From assembly GCA_038230035.1 (NCBI GenBank), contig JBBRNX010000003.1, forward strand, positions 62,001 through 126,000: a stretch of DNA of 64,000 nucleotides, read 5' to 3'. A program made the position numbers and the translations under genes. This document shows positions 51,883-59,914 of this stretch, piece after piece (position 1 is the first letter of the stretch; each line of letters opens with the position of its first letter). The notes under the pieces were generated by a model. That model saw only the letters and a list, made by a program, of their open reading frames with translations, was not told the origin of the DNA and searched no databases. This DNA is from Gaiella sp038230035 (GTDB lineage: Bacteria > Actinomycetota > Thermoleophilia > Gaiellales > Gaiellaceae).

Positions 51883-53132
51883 GCGAGCGCCTCCCGCGTC
51901 GCAACCTCACGGCGCAGTCGGACGAGAAACCCGCTCCACACCGCGACGAACACGCCGCTCGAGACGAGAATCGCGACTGCAGCTCCAGTCACGCCCCACT
52001 TCCAGCCGAAGACGACGACGAGTGGGAGCAGCACGGCGGTTTCGACTCCGTGCGCCCAGATCCGCAACTTCGGTTTGCCGATCGTCACGGGTAGCGACTT
52101 CGACCAGCCCACGACGAGTTGGAGTGCCGCTGCAAACAGCATGACGCGGGCCGGGGTAACGGCGTCGGGGTACTTCCCATGAAAGACGATCCGCACGAGC
52201 GCGGGCATCGCCCAGTAGAAAATCGGTAGCGCGACGGCCATCAGGCCCGCAGCGGCGAGCGTGTACCGGCGCACCCCGACGAGGACACTCCGTTCTCGAC
52301 CATGCTCCCAGTCCCGTGTCTGCTCCGTGAGAAGGATGAGCCGGACGGGTGAGCTCGCTGCAGCGAACCCGCTTTGCGGAGCCTGCGCGGTGCGGAAGAC
52401 GCCGACCTCGGTCGTGCCTGCGGCGATTCCAAGGAGGATCGGCGGCAGCAGCGTCCGGAGCGAGATGATCCCGCTTGCGACGCTCGACTGTGCGACGAAC
52501 GAGACGATCTCGCGTCGATCCTCGGCGAGTGATCGAGATGGCGCGGTTGGAAAACGGCGGAAGGCCACGAGCCCGGCGATCGAGATCGCAGACGTGGCGA
52601 CGACCTGTGCGACGACGACGCCGGCGATCGCCCAGACCGGCCCGTAGTGGGCGCCTACAGCGATTCCGGCCAGTCGGAGCCCCATCGAGAGGACGAGGAA
52701 GGCCGCGCGGATGTCATAGCGGCTCCGAAGGAGAAGCGCAGTCGCGGCGATGTCCTCCTGTGTCTGTACGAGCGGGAGGAATGCGACAACGAGCAGTGGC
52801 GCCCGAAGATTGCGGTCAACGACAAGAGCCGAAACGAGCAGCGCGAAAAGCGCTAGTGCCGCACCGAGCGCCTTCAGCCGCACGGCGACTTCGAAGAGCC
52901 GTCGCAGCCTGCCCCAGTCCGTTCCGGCTATATACCGAAAGCCGTACTTGGTTAGCGACTCCTCGACTGTGAGGTCGAGCAGCGACTCGAACAGCGCAGC
53001 GGCGGCGAGAGCGGTCGCGAACAGACCGAACGCGTGCCTGTCCAGCTCCCAGGTTGCGACGACGGTCGCGAACAGCCCGAGGCCGACCGACGCGTAAAGA
53101 CCGACCGCGGTAGCGAGCCGCCGACTGTTCAT
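51879..53132 (-). CDS. Wzx-type polysaccharide flippase
   Basis: 417-aa membrane protein with about 12 helices (VGLYASVGLGLFATVVATWE at the start; AGVVVAQVVATSAISIAGLV in the middle). It resembles polysaccharide biosynthesis proteins of the MOP superfamily but is shorter than the flippase at 33422. It heads the minus-strand GT operon and is divergent from the O-antigen ligase gene, a natural Wzx-Wzy pairing. ATG 53132 shows no clear -10 or Shine-Dalgarno. Confidence 0.83.
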   Translation of the reverse strand: MNSRRLATAVGLYASVGLGLFATVVATWELDRHAFGLFATALAAAALFESLLDLTVEESLTKYGFRYIAGTDWGRLRRLFEVAVRLKALGAALALFALLVSALVVDRNLRAPLLVVAFLPLVQTQEDIAATALLLRSRYDIRAAFLVLSMGLRLAGIAVGAHYGPVWAIAGVVVAQVVATSAISIAGLVAFRRFPTAPSRSLAEDRREIVSFVAQSSVASGIISLRTLLPPILLGIAAGTTEVGVFRTAQAPQSGFAAASSPVRLILLTEQTRDWEHGRERSVLVGVRRYTLAAAGLMAVALPIFYWAMPALVRIVFHGKYPDAVTPARVMLFAAALQLVVGWSKSLPVTIGKPKLRIWAHGVETAVLLPLVVVFGWKWGVTGAAVAILVSSGVFVAVWSGFLVRLRREVATREALA

Positions 53133-53210
53133 CAGCCGCTGCGCCGACGTGCGGAACGAGGAGTCACGAGGCCCTCGGCAAACACACTGTCATGAGCCGT
53201 TTGCGAGGTG

Positions 53211-53232
53211 ATACTGGGCAAACGGCCAGTAT
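53211..53232. repeat. Inverted repeat ATACTGG-N8-CCAGTAT, operator-like
   Basis: Perfect 7-bp arms at 53211-53217 and 53226-53232. The right arm overlaps the putative -10 TATAGT, so a repressor here would occlude the ligase promoter. Confidence 0.5.
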
Positions 53233-53235
53233 AGT
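53230..53235 (+). promoter_or_regulatory. Putative -10 element TATAGT
   Basis: TATAGT is 7 nt upstream of an in-frame TTG at 53243, matching the leaderless pattern of the window. It lies inside the longer alternative reading frame from ATG 53192. Confidence 0.4.
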
Positions 53236-53242
53236 GCGCGCC

Positions 53243-54595
53243 TTGGCGGCCCCTCATGTCCCGAGCTCGTGGCCGCGGGCGAACGGCGACGTCACCGAGG
53301 CTCGCCTCTCGTTCGGACCCGTCGTCCTCGCTGCAACGCTGCCGCTGATCTTCCTCCACTCGCGCTACCAGCCAGACCTCGGGTTCGGCGCCGGCGGCAC
53401 GCACGTCAGCATTACGCTCTCCGACCTCGCGGTGCTCGCCATCGCACTCGCGGCAATCGCCACTGCGCGTCGTGCCGGCCTCACCGCTCTGCGTCGAGGC
53501 CTCCCCGTCTGGCTGGTGGCCGGCGCGCTCCTCGTCCTCGTCCTCGTCTCGATCTCCTATCCGCTGTTGCGCGACCAGCCGTACGACTGGCACGCGCGTC
53601 TCGTCTCGGCGCTGAAGTTCTGCGAATACGCGACGCTCGCGCCCGTTGTCGCGCTGCTCGTGCCACGGTTGCGAGACGCATGGCTGCCGCTCCGCGCGTT
53701 GATCGCCTGGGGCGTAGCGGCGACTGTCTGGGGTGTGCTGCAGTACGTCGGGCTCGTGCATCAGTTCCTCGGGCACCGGCCGGCCGAGCGCCAGCCGTCA
53801 TTCCTCGGCTACCACGACTTCGCTGCGCTGTCGGGCGCGCTCCTCGTGCTCGGTTTCGTCGCGATCGCGCTCAACGATGACACGGTTCTCGACCGAAGCT
53901 GGGCGAACCTCGCCATCGCCGCAGGCGGGCTCGGCATCGTCGTTTCGGGAGCGATGACCGCCGTCATCGGGGTCTGGTTGGCACTTGCCGCCATCGCTCA
54001 CGTCGCGCACCGGCGTAGGGTTCTCGCGCGACGTGCCGCGGCCATCCTCGTCACCGCCGCGCTGCTCGTCACGCTCGGCACCGCCGCAATGCGTGGATCT
54101 GCCCTCAAGGACTTCGCCGCGTTCCTCGGCCTGACACGGAACCCGACGCCGGGGGCCGTCGAGAGCTACTCACAGCGAACGGTGCTCGGCTACATCGGGC
54201 TGAGGATCTTCCTTACCGAGCCGGTCACGGGCGTCGGCTTCCAGGCTTCGAGCGACGAGTTCGCCTATGGGCCACAGCTGCCCGCCGCTCGGCACCGGTT
54301 CCCCGACCAGCCGGCCCAGGCATTCCCCTCCACGACCCATCCCTGGGGCGTCCAGAACTTCTACCTCCAGACGCTCGCCGACCTCGGGGTGATCGGGATC
54401 GCCGTGCTCGGGCTGCTGTTCGGCGCCGCATTCTGGATCGGGATGCGCGGCAGCACGACATCGTCGCTCGCGCTCGTCGGAGTCGCCTGGCTCCTCGTCG
54501 CCGCCGGCGTGTGGAACGGCCTCGGCATCGTTCCCGGGATCCCCCTCGCCGCGCTCACCTGGCTCGGCTTCGGACTGGCGACCGCACGTGAGTAA
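53243..54595 (+). CDS. O-antigen ligase/polymerase family protein (Wzy/WaaL type)
   Basis: 450-aa membrane protein with about 10-11 helices and a large extracytoplasmic loop late in the chain (SYSQRTVLGYIGLRIFLTEP, VGFQASSDEF, then STTHPWGVQNFYLQTLADLG). The conserved Arg in the loop and the H..N..L element are hallmarks of Wzy_C proteins that polymerise or ligate lipid-linked glycans. I prefer TTG 53243 because a -10-like TATAGT lies 7 nt upstream; ATG 53192 would add 17 polar residues and run through the operator. Either start leaves the domain intact. Confidence 0.85.
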   Translation: MAAPHVPSSWPRANGDVTEARLSFGPVVLAATLPLIFLHSRYQPDLGFGAGGTHVSITLSDLAVLAIALAAIATARRAGLTALRRGLPVWLVAGALLVLVLVSISYPLLRDQPYDWHARLVSALKFCEYATLAPVVALLVPRLRDAWLPLRALIAWGVAATVWGVLQYVGLVHQFLGHRPAERQPSFLGYHDFAALSGALLVLGFVAIALNDDTVLDRSWANLAIAAGGLGIVVSGAMTAVIGVWLALAAIAHVAHRRRVLARRAAAILVTAALLVTLGTAAMRGSALKDFAAFLGLTRNPTPGAVESYSQRTVLGYIGLRIFLTEPVTGVGFQASSDEFAYGPQLPAARHRFPDQPAQAFPSTTHPWGVQNFYLQTLADLGVIGIAVLGLLFGAAFWIGMRGSTTSSLALVGVAWLLVAAGVWNGLGIVPGIPLAALTWLGFGLATARE

Positions 54596-55289
54596 CCCTC
54601 GCCTCGACCCGCCTAGGACGATGCCTACCTACGCGGTGCGCGCCCCTCTCGCGCGCTGGCTGCGCTACGAAGCGAAGCGCGCGAACGCCGACCTCGGTGC
54701 GTATCGCCTGCTCGACGTCGGTTGTGGGCAGAAGCCGTACGAGCCGTTCTTCTCGCCGTACGCCGCCTCGTACATCGGCGTCGACCCGGTCGACAACCCG
54801 CGTGCCGAGCTCAAAGGCTCGGTTGAGGATCTCCCTGTCGAGGACGGCAGCTTCGACGTCGTGCTCTGCAGCCAGGTGCTCGAGCATTGCGACGACCCGG
54901 CGCGTGCAATCTGGGAGCTCCACCGTGTGACAGCCCCGGGTGGCCGGCTCCTGCTCTCGACGCACGGCGTCCAGGTCTACCATCCGTCGCCGGCCGACTA
55001 CTGGAGATGGACAATTGCGGGCCTGGAGAAGGTCGTGCGGGAGAACGGCGACTGGGCCTCGGTTAGGGTGTCAGCGGCCTCCGGAACCACGGCCTGCGTC
55101 GCAATGCTCCTGAACATGTACATAGACCTCGCCGCCCGCCGCGTCCACCTCGGCGCGCTCGCGAAGCCGCTCGTCGCAGGGTTCAATACGCTCGCAGAGG
55201 CAATCGACGCCCGCTCATCGAGGCTGCGGGATCCCGGCCCGGGAACGCTGCACGCGAACTTCCACGTCGTCGCGGAGAAGGCCCGATGA
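54588..55289 (+). CDS. Class I SAM-dependent methyltransferase
   Basis: 233-aa protein with LLDVGCGQKPYEPFF (motif I), YIGVDPVDN (motif II), FDVVLCSQVLEHCDDP (motif IV) and HRVTAPGGRLLLS, the pattern of Methyltransf_11. YHPSPADYWRWTIAGLE is usual for enzymes of polysaccharide loci, so a sugar methyltransferase is likely. GTG 54588 gives an 8-bp overlap with the ligase gene; ATG further in (MPTYAVRAPL) is a possible alternative. It is followed after 10 bp by an epimerase gene. Confidence 0.85.
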   Translation: MSNPRLDPPRTMPTYAVRAPLARWLRYEAKRANADLGAYRLLDVGCGQKPYEPFFSPYAASYIGVDPVDNPRAELKGSVEDLPVEDGSFDVVLCSQVLEHCDDPARAIWELHRVTAPGGRLLLSTHGVQVYHPSPADYWRWTIAGLEKVVRENGDWASVRVSAASGTTACVAMLLNMYIDLAARRVHLGALAKPLVAGFNTLAEAIDARSSRLRDPGPGTLHANFHVVAEKAR

Positions 55290-55299
55290 GGCAGACGCC

Positions 55300-56235
55300 A
55301 TGAGCCGACGGGCCCTCGTTACCGGTGGTGGCGGCTTCATCGGCTCGAACCTCGTGCGCGCGCTGCTCGACCGTGGAGACACCGTCCGCGTGCTCGACAA
55401 CTTCTCGACTGGAAACCGGGCGAACCTCGATGACCTGGATGTCGAAGTGGTAGAAGGCGAGCTCCGTTCGTACGAGCGGGTTCATGCAGCGGTTCGCGGC
55501 GTCGAGACCGTGTTCCACCTCGGAGCCCTCGGCTCGGTGCCGCGCTCGGTCCAGGATCCGCTGACGTCGAGCGCGGTCAACGTCGAGGGCACACTGAACG
55601 TCCTCCTCGCTGCGCGCGACGAAGGTGTGCGCCGCGTTGTCTACTCGTCGAGCTCGTCGGTGTACGGGACACGACGAGAGCTCCCGGTGCCGGAGAGCTC
55701 GCCGCCTGATCCGATCTCGCCCTATGGTGTCGCCAAGCTCGCGGCGGAGCGTTACTGCATCAGCTTCAGCCGCGTCTACGACTCGTTCGAAACCGTCGTA
55801 CTGCGCTACTTCAACGTCTTCGGGCCGCGGCAGAGCCCGTTCTCGCAATACGCGGCGGTCGTCCCGCTGTTCGTGACCGCGATCGCAGAGGGTCGACCTA
55901 TCACGATTCACGGCGACGGCGGCCAGTCGCGGGACTTCACCTACGTCGCGAACGTCGTCGACGCAACGATGCGCGCAGCCGAGGTTGCAGAGGCGAACGG
56001 CCGGATCTTCAACGTCGCCGCTGGATCGCCAGGCAGCGTCAACGACGTCGCAGACACGATCGGCCGTATCCTCGGCAAGCCGGTGCAGAAGGAGTTCCAG
56101 CTGCCGCGACCGGGCGATATCCGCGACTCCTGGGCTGACATCACTGCTGCGCGCGAGGTGCTCGGATTCGAGCCGATCGTCGGTCTGGATGAGGGCCTCC
56201 AGCGGACGGTCGAGGCGCTCGTCGATGGCGCCTGA
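55300..56235 (+). CDS. NAD-dependent nucleotide-sugar epimerase (GalE-like)
   Basis: 311-aa extended SDR. ALVTGGGGFIGSNLVRALLD is the NAD loop, VLDNFSTGNRANL the strand-2 region typical of UDP-hexose epimerases, SSSSSVYG the catalytic Ser segment and SPYGVAKLAAERY the Tyr-x3-Lys; LRYFNVFGPRQSP and GDGGQSRDFTYV follow. It probably interconverts UDP-glucose/galactose or their N-acetyl forms. The ATG start follows the methyltransferase by 10 bp, and its end overlaps the GT4 gene by 11 bp. Confidence 0.87.
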   Translation: MSRRALVTGGGGFIGSNLVRALLDRGDTVRVLDNFSTGNRANLDDLDVEVVEGELRSYERVHAAVRGVETVFHLGALGSVPRSVQDPLTSSAVNVEGTLNVLLAARDEGVRRVVYSSSSSVYGTRRELPVPESSPPDPISPYGVAKLAAERYCISFSRVYDSFETVVLRYFNVFGPRQSPFSQYAAVVPLFVTAIAEGRPITIHGDGGQSRDFTYVANVVDATMRAAEVAEANGRIFNVAAGSPGSVNDVADTIGRILGKPVQKEFQLPRPGDIRDSWADITAAREVLGFEPIVGLDEGLQRTVEALVDGA

Positions 56236-57412
56236 GACCGCACGGGTCTCGGTTCTCCGCGTCATCGCGCGGCTCAACGTAGGCGGACCGGCGCTCCACG
56301 TCGCATATCTCTCAGCCGGCCTGACGCTCCGCGGCTACGACACAACGCTCGTGGCAGGGACGATCGCCCGCGGCGAGGAATCGATGGCCTACATCGCCGA
56401 GGAGGCAGGCGCTCGCGTCGTCGCCTTGCCCGGGCTGTCGCGGGAGATCTCGCCATTCCGCGACGCCCTCGCGGTCGTTCGGCTCGCGCGCCTCATCCGG
56501 CAGGTGCGACCACGGATCCTCCACACACATACGGCCAAGGCCGGCACGGTCGGCCGAGTGGCAGCACTCCTTGCCGGGGATGCACGCCCGCCGATCGTCG
56601 TCCACACCTTCCACGGCCACGTCCTTCGCGGCTACTTCGGGCCGACGAAGTCGAGGTTCTTCCGCGTCCTCGAGACGCTGCTCGCAAAGGTGACAACGGT
56701 GCTCGTCGCCGTCAGCCCGGAGGTGCGGGACGACCTCGTGCAGCTCGGTGTCGCGCCGGCGGAGAAGTTTGTGGTGGTGCGGCTCGGGATCGAACTGGAG
56801 CAGCGCGTTGCGACCGATGTGCCCCGGGACGAGGTACGGCGCCGGCTCGGGATTCCGCCGGAGCGATTCGTCGTCGGCTGGATCGGGAGGATGACAGGTG
56901 TCAAACAGACGCAGGATCTGCTGACGGCGCTCACCGAGCTGCGGGAGGGCGGCGTCGATGCGGGCCTGCTCGTCGTCGGCGACGGGCCTGATCGCGCAGG
57001 TTTCGAGCGGCAGGCGCGCGACCTCGGCCTCGTGCGCCACTGCCTGTTCCTCGGCTACCAGGAGGACGTGGCGCCCTGGTACGCGGCGATGGACGCGGTG
57101 GCGCTCCCGTCCGGGAACGAGGGTACGCCTGTCACGGTGATCGAAGCGCTGGCGGCAGGAAGGCCCGTCGTCGCATACGAGGTCGGCGGTGTTCCCGACG
57201 TCGTCCGCGAGGGCGTCGACGGCTTCCTCGTCGAGGCCGGCAGCACATCGAAGCTGGCGGAGCGCCTCGCGCAGCTCGCTGCTGATCCGGAGCTTGGACG
57301 TCGACTCGGCGAAGCCGGTCGCACGCGAGTCCTCGAGCGCTACGGCGTGGGCCGGCTGCTGGACGACGTCGACCGGCTCTACCGCGACACGATGGAACGG
57401 AAAGCGAGGTAG
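56225..57412 (+). CDS. GT4 family glycosyltransferase
   Basis: 395-aa GT-B enzyme. VLRVIARLNVGGPALHVAYL is the N-terminal loop, ILHTHTAKAGTVGRVAALLA and VVHTFHGHVLRGYF typify a well-known exopolysaccharide subgroup, VGWIGRMTGVKQTQDLL opens the donor domain and GNEGTPVTVIEALAAGRPVV has E-x7-E. ATG 56225 is chosen; the longer frame crosses the epimerase. A cupin gene follows 2 bp later. Confidence 0.88.
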   Translation: MAPETARVSVLRVIARLNVGGPALHVAYLSAGLTLRGYDTTLVAGTIARGEESMAYIAEEAGARVVALPGLSREISPFRDALAVVRLARLIRQVRPRILHTHTAKAGTVGRVAALLAGDARPPIVVHTFHGHVLRGYFGPTKSRFFRVLETLLAKVTTVLVAVSPEVRDDLVQLGVAPAEKFVVVRLGIELEQRVATDVPRDEVRRRLGIPPERFVVGWIGRMTGVKQTQDLLTALTELREGGVDAGLLVVGDGPDRAGFERQARDLGLVRHCLFLGYQEDVAPWYAAMDAVALPSGNEGTPVTVIEALAAGRPVVAYEVGGVPDVVREGVDGFLVEAGSTSKLAERLAQLAADPELGRRLGEAGRTRVLERYGVGRLLDDVDRLYRDTMERKAR

Positions 57413-57414
57413 GA

Positions 57415-57804
57415 ATGGCTCACACCTTCAGCTCGCTCGACGAGCTCGGCGACGGGTACGGCTTCCACAAGGTCAGGCGAGGGCTCGGCGTGACCGCGTT
57501 CGGTGTCAACGCCGTCGTCTTCCCACCAGGCTTCGAGGGTTTTCTCCACTACCACGACGAGCAGGACGAGCTGTACTTCGTGCACGCCGGCACCGCACGA
57601 GTCGAGGTCGGCGATGAAGTCCGGGAGCTGGGCGCGGGCGGGCTCGTGCACGTCGAGTCCTCGACGCCGCGCAAGGTGTCGAACGCGAGCGAGACCGACG
57701 ATCTCGTTGTTCTGGTCGTCGGCGGCAAGGGCGGCTATGTCGAGCGGGACGGCCATCTGGTCGACGCGGCCGACGCCGAACGTCGCGCGTCGTTCGGTTC
57801 GTGA
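57415..57804 (+). CDS. Cupin-domain protein
   Basis: 129-aa single-domain cupin: FEGFLHYHDEQDELYFVHAG is metal motif 1 and LVHVESSTPRKVSN sits where motif 2 would be, with a weaker His pattern. It overlaps the following PLP-enzyme gene (GTGA) and follows a GT4 with no gap, so it is in the sugar operon but may serve the amino-acid enzyme. Function cannot be assigned. Confidence 0.78.
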   Translation: MAHTFSSLDELGDGYGFHKVRRGLGVTAFGVNAVVFPPGFEGFLHYHDEQDELYFVHAGTARVEVGDEVRELGAGGLVHVESSTPRKVSNASETDDLVVLVVGGKGGYVERDGHLVDAADAERRASFGS

Positions 57805-58700
57805 GCACAACCCCGCTCGAGCCAGCTCCTGCAGGGCTCGCAGATGGAGGCGTTTACCTCAAGCGGGAAGACCTGCACGAGCTCGGCGCGTTCAAGTGGC
57901 GCGGCGCGCTACCCGTTCTGCGCGAGTACAGGGAACGCGGCGCGGCGACGGTCGTCACGGCTTCGACCGGTAACCACGGCGCCGCAACCGCCTGGGCAGC
58001 CCGTGAGCTCGGATTGAACGCCGTCGTGTTCGCGCCCGAGCGGGCCGCCGAAGCAAAGCTCACACGCATTCGTGAGCTCGGCGCGGCGCTACGGCAGGTC
58101 GGCACGGACTTCGACGAGGCGAAGGCCTCAGCGGCGGCGTTCGCAGACGAGCAGGGTCTACCGTTGTTCGTCGACGGCCTCGAGCCGGGGCAGTTCGAAG
58201 GCTACCGCGCGATCGGCCACGAGATCGTGGCGACGCTCGAGGGTCAGGCGGGCACCGTGGTCGTCCCGGTCGGAAACGGCGCGCTGATCGGAGGGGTAGG
58301 CGAGGCTCTCTCGAGCACCGGCTGGCAGGTTGTCGGTGTGGTCGCGAAGGACGCACCCGTGATGGCGGACAGCTACGACGCCGGGGCGGTGCGAGAGGCG
58401 GCGAGCGGGACGACGATCGCCGACGGCCTTGCGGTGCGCGTGGCGATTCCGTACGCGGTCGAGCGCGTGCAGCCTGTCGTCGATCGAATGGTGCGTGTGT
58501 CGGAGCGGGAATTGGCCCTGTCGATCGGCCGTTTCGCGAAGGTCGGGATTCGCGTCGAAGCGTCGGCGGCCGCCGCGCTGGCCGCGCTCGATCACTTCAA
58601 AGCCGCGCCAGGTCCGCTCGTCCTCGTCGTCACAGGGTGCAACATCGACGACGAGCTTCACGCCCGCGCCTGCGACTCACCCGAGTCGTTTCCCGACTAG
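57801..58700 (+). CDS. PLP-dependent threonine/serine dehydratase-like enzyme
   Basis: 299-aa fold-type II PLP protein. YLKREDLHELGAFKWRG carries the predicted Schiff-base Lys32; STGNHGAATAWAARELG is the substrate-binding loop, and VVVPVGNGALIGGVG the phosphate-binding glycine loop. It is shorter than biosynthetic IlvA and has no ACT domain, so it resembles catabolic dehydratases, serine racemase or related beta-eliminating enzymes. It is translationally coupled to the cupin gene. A role in a modified amino sugar is only a guess. Confidence 0.83.
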   Translation: MSTTPLEPAPAGLADGGVYLKREDLHELGAFKWRGALPVLREYRERGAATVVTASTGNHGAATAWAARELGLNAVVFAPERAAEAKLTRIRELGAALRQVGTDFDEAKASAAAFADEQGLPLFVDGLEPGQFEGYRAIGHEIVATLEGQAGTVVVPVGNGALIGGVGEALSSTGWQVVGVVAKDAPVMADSYDAGAVREAASGTTIADGLAVRVAIPYAVERVQPVVDRMVRVSERELALSIGRFAKVGIRVEASAAAALAALDHFKAAPGPLVLVVTGCNIDDELHARACDSPESFPD

Positions 58701-58850
58701 CTCGGTGATTCGTGCCACGATGTCGTCACGCTTCCGACCGTTCGCCCGTCACGGGACAGCCGAACAGCAGTCCGTGAAACCAGCATCCAAAGGGGGCCTG
58801 CACGAACCTGTTACAAACCCGAGACGGTTCCGACCACTCGACTGTCCGCT

Positions 58851-58868
58851 GCCTGTCCCGGGACAGGC
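58851..58868. repeat. Perfect 18-bp palindrome GCCTGTCCCGGGACAGGC
   Basis: It lies 16 bp beyond the UDP-xylose synthase stop in a 184-bp gap between two convergent genes. It may act as a bidirectional terminator stem, but there is no loop or T-run; nothing else is seen in this gap. Confidence 0.55.
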
Positions 58869-58884
58869 AAACCTTGGAAACCGG

Positions 58885-59832
58885 CTAACCCGCGGTAACG
58901 GGGTCGCGGCCGAGCGCGACGAGCCAGCGTCGCAGCCCTTCCGCAAGGTCGATCTCGGGCTCCCAGCCGAGTAATTCCCGCGCGCGAGTGATGTCTGGCC
59001 GGCGGATCTGCGGGTCGTCCATCGGCAGCGCCTGGAACACGATCTGACTCGTCGAGCCGGTAGCCTTGATGATCGTCTCGGCAAGCTCGAGCATCGTCAG
59101 TTCGTGATCGGGGTTGCCGATGTTGACAGGCAGGTGCTCATCCGACTCGGCGAGCAGCACGAGGCCGCGGATCAGGTCGTCGACGTAGCACAAGCTCCGG
59201 GTCTGGGAGCCCTCCCCGAAGACCGTGAGCGGCTTGCCTGCCAGAGCCTGGATCAGGAAGGTGACGGAGGCACGCCCGTCGTTGGGGCGCATTCGCGGGC
59301 CGTACGTGTTGAAGATGCGCGCGATAGCAGTGTCGACGCCCTGCTGCCGGTGATAGGCCATCGTCAGTGCCTCGGCGTACCGCTTCGCCTCGTCGTAAAC
59401 CCCGCGCGGCCCGATCGGGTTGACGTTGCCCCAGTACTCCTCCGGCTGCGGGTGTACCTGCGGGTCGCCGTACACCTCGCTCGTCGAGCTGATCACGAAT
59501 CGCGCACGCTTGTGCTTCGCGAGGCCGAGCGCATGGTGCGTCCCGTACGAGCCGACCTTGAGCGAGTGCAGCGGCAATCGCATGTAATCGATCGGGCTTG
59601 CGAGCGCCGCAAGGTGGTAGACGTAGTCGACCGGCTCGTCGATCCGGATGTGCTCGACCATGTCGTGATACACGAACTGGAAGTCGGCGCCGTGCGGGAT
59701 GTGTGCGACGTTCTCGAGCGAGCCGGTCTCGAGGTTGTCGACACAGATCACCCGCTGACCGCGGGCACGCAGCGCTTCGCAGAGATGCGAGCCGAGGAAG
59801 CCCGCGCCGCCGGTGACAACAGAGGTCGGCAT
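58885..59832 (-). CDS. uxs: UDP-glucuronate decarboxylase (UDP-xylose synthase)
   Basis: 315-aa SDR. VVTGGAGFLGSHLCEALRAR is the NAD loop; YHLAALASPIDYMRLPLHSL, SSTSEVYGDPQVHPQPEEYW and GVYDEAKRYAEALTMAYHR (Tyr-x3-Lys) are diagnostic of UXS, as is ARIFNTYGPRM followed by FGEGSQTRSLCYVDDL. It oxidises and decarboxylates UDP-glucuronate to UDP-xylose. ATG 59832 has TAGCAT 7 nt upstream. It is monocistronic and convergent with the PLP-enzyme operon. Confidence 0.92.
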   Translation of the reverse strand: MPTSVVTGGAGFLGSHLCEALRARGQRVICVDNLETGSLENVAHIPHGADFQFVYHDMVEHIRIDEPVDYVYHLAALASPIDYMRLPLHSLKVGSYGTHHALGLAKHKRARFVISSTSEVYGDPQVHPQPEEYWGNVNPIGPRGVYDEAKRYAEALTMAYHRQQGVDTAIARIFNTYGPRMRPNDGRASVTFLIQALAGKPLTVFGEGSQTRSLCYVDDLIRGLVLLAESDEHLPVNIGNPDHELTMLELAETIIKATGSTSQIVFQALPMDDPQIRRPDITRARELLGWEPEIDLAEGLRRWLVALGRDPVTAG

Positions 59833-59839
59833 CGAGCGG

Positions 59840-59845
59840 ATGCTA
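59840..59845 (-). promoter_or_regulatory. Putative -10 element TAGCAT (minus strand)
   Basis: Read on the minus strand, TAGCAT lies 7 nt upstream of the UDP-xylose synthase ATG. Confidence 0.5.
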
Positions 59846-59902
59846 GCGGCCACCACGGACGCAGGCCGGGCGGTGGGGTCAGACGCCCGGCGAAGACAGC
59901 CG

Positions 59903-59908
59903 TAGACT
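59903..59908 (+). promoter_or_regulatory. Putative -10 element TAGACT
   Basis: TAGACT is 6 nt upstream of GTG 59915; the identical hexamer precedes GTG 16016 and GTG 30578. Confidence 0.5.
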
Positions 59909-59914
59909 GCTCGC

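Noticed and set aside
55985..57412. 475-aa version of the GT4 at 56225
   Set aside because: The first 80 residues are a shadow of the epimerase gene; ATG 56225 starts at the conserved glycine-loop strand.
38775..59884. GGGGTCAGAC at 38775-38784 and 59875-59884 as REP elements
   Set aside because: The word resembles the half-site of some REP palindromes, but only 10 bases are shared, no palindrome is complete and no transposase is present.
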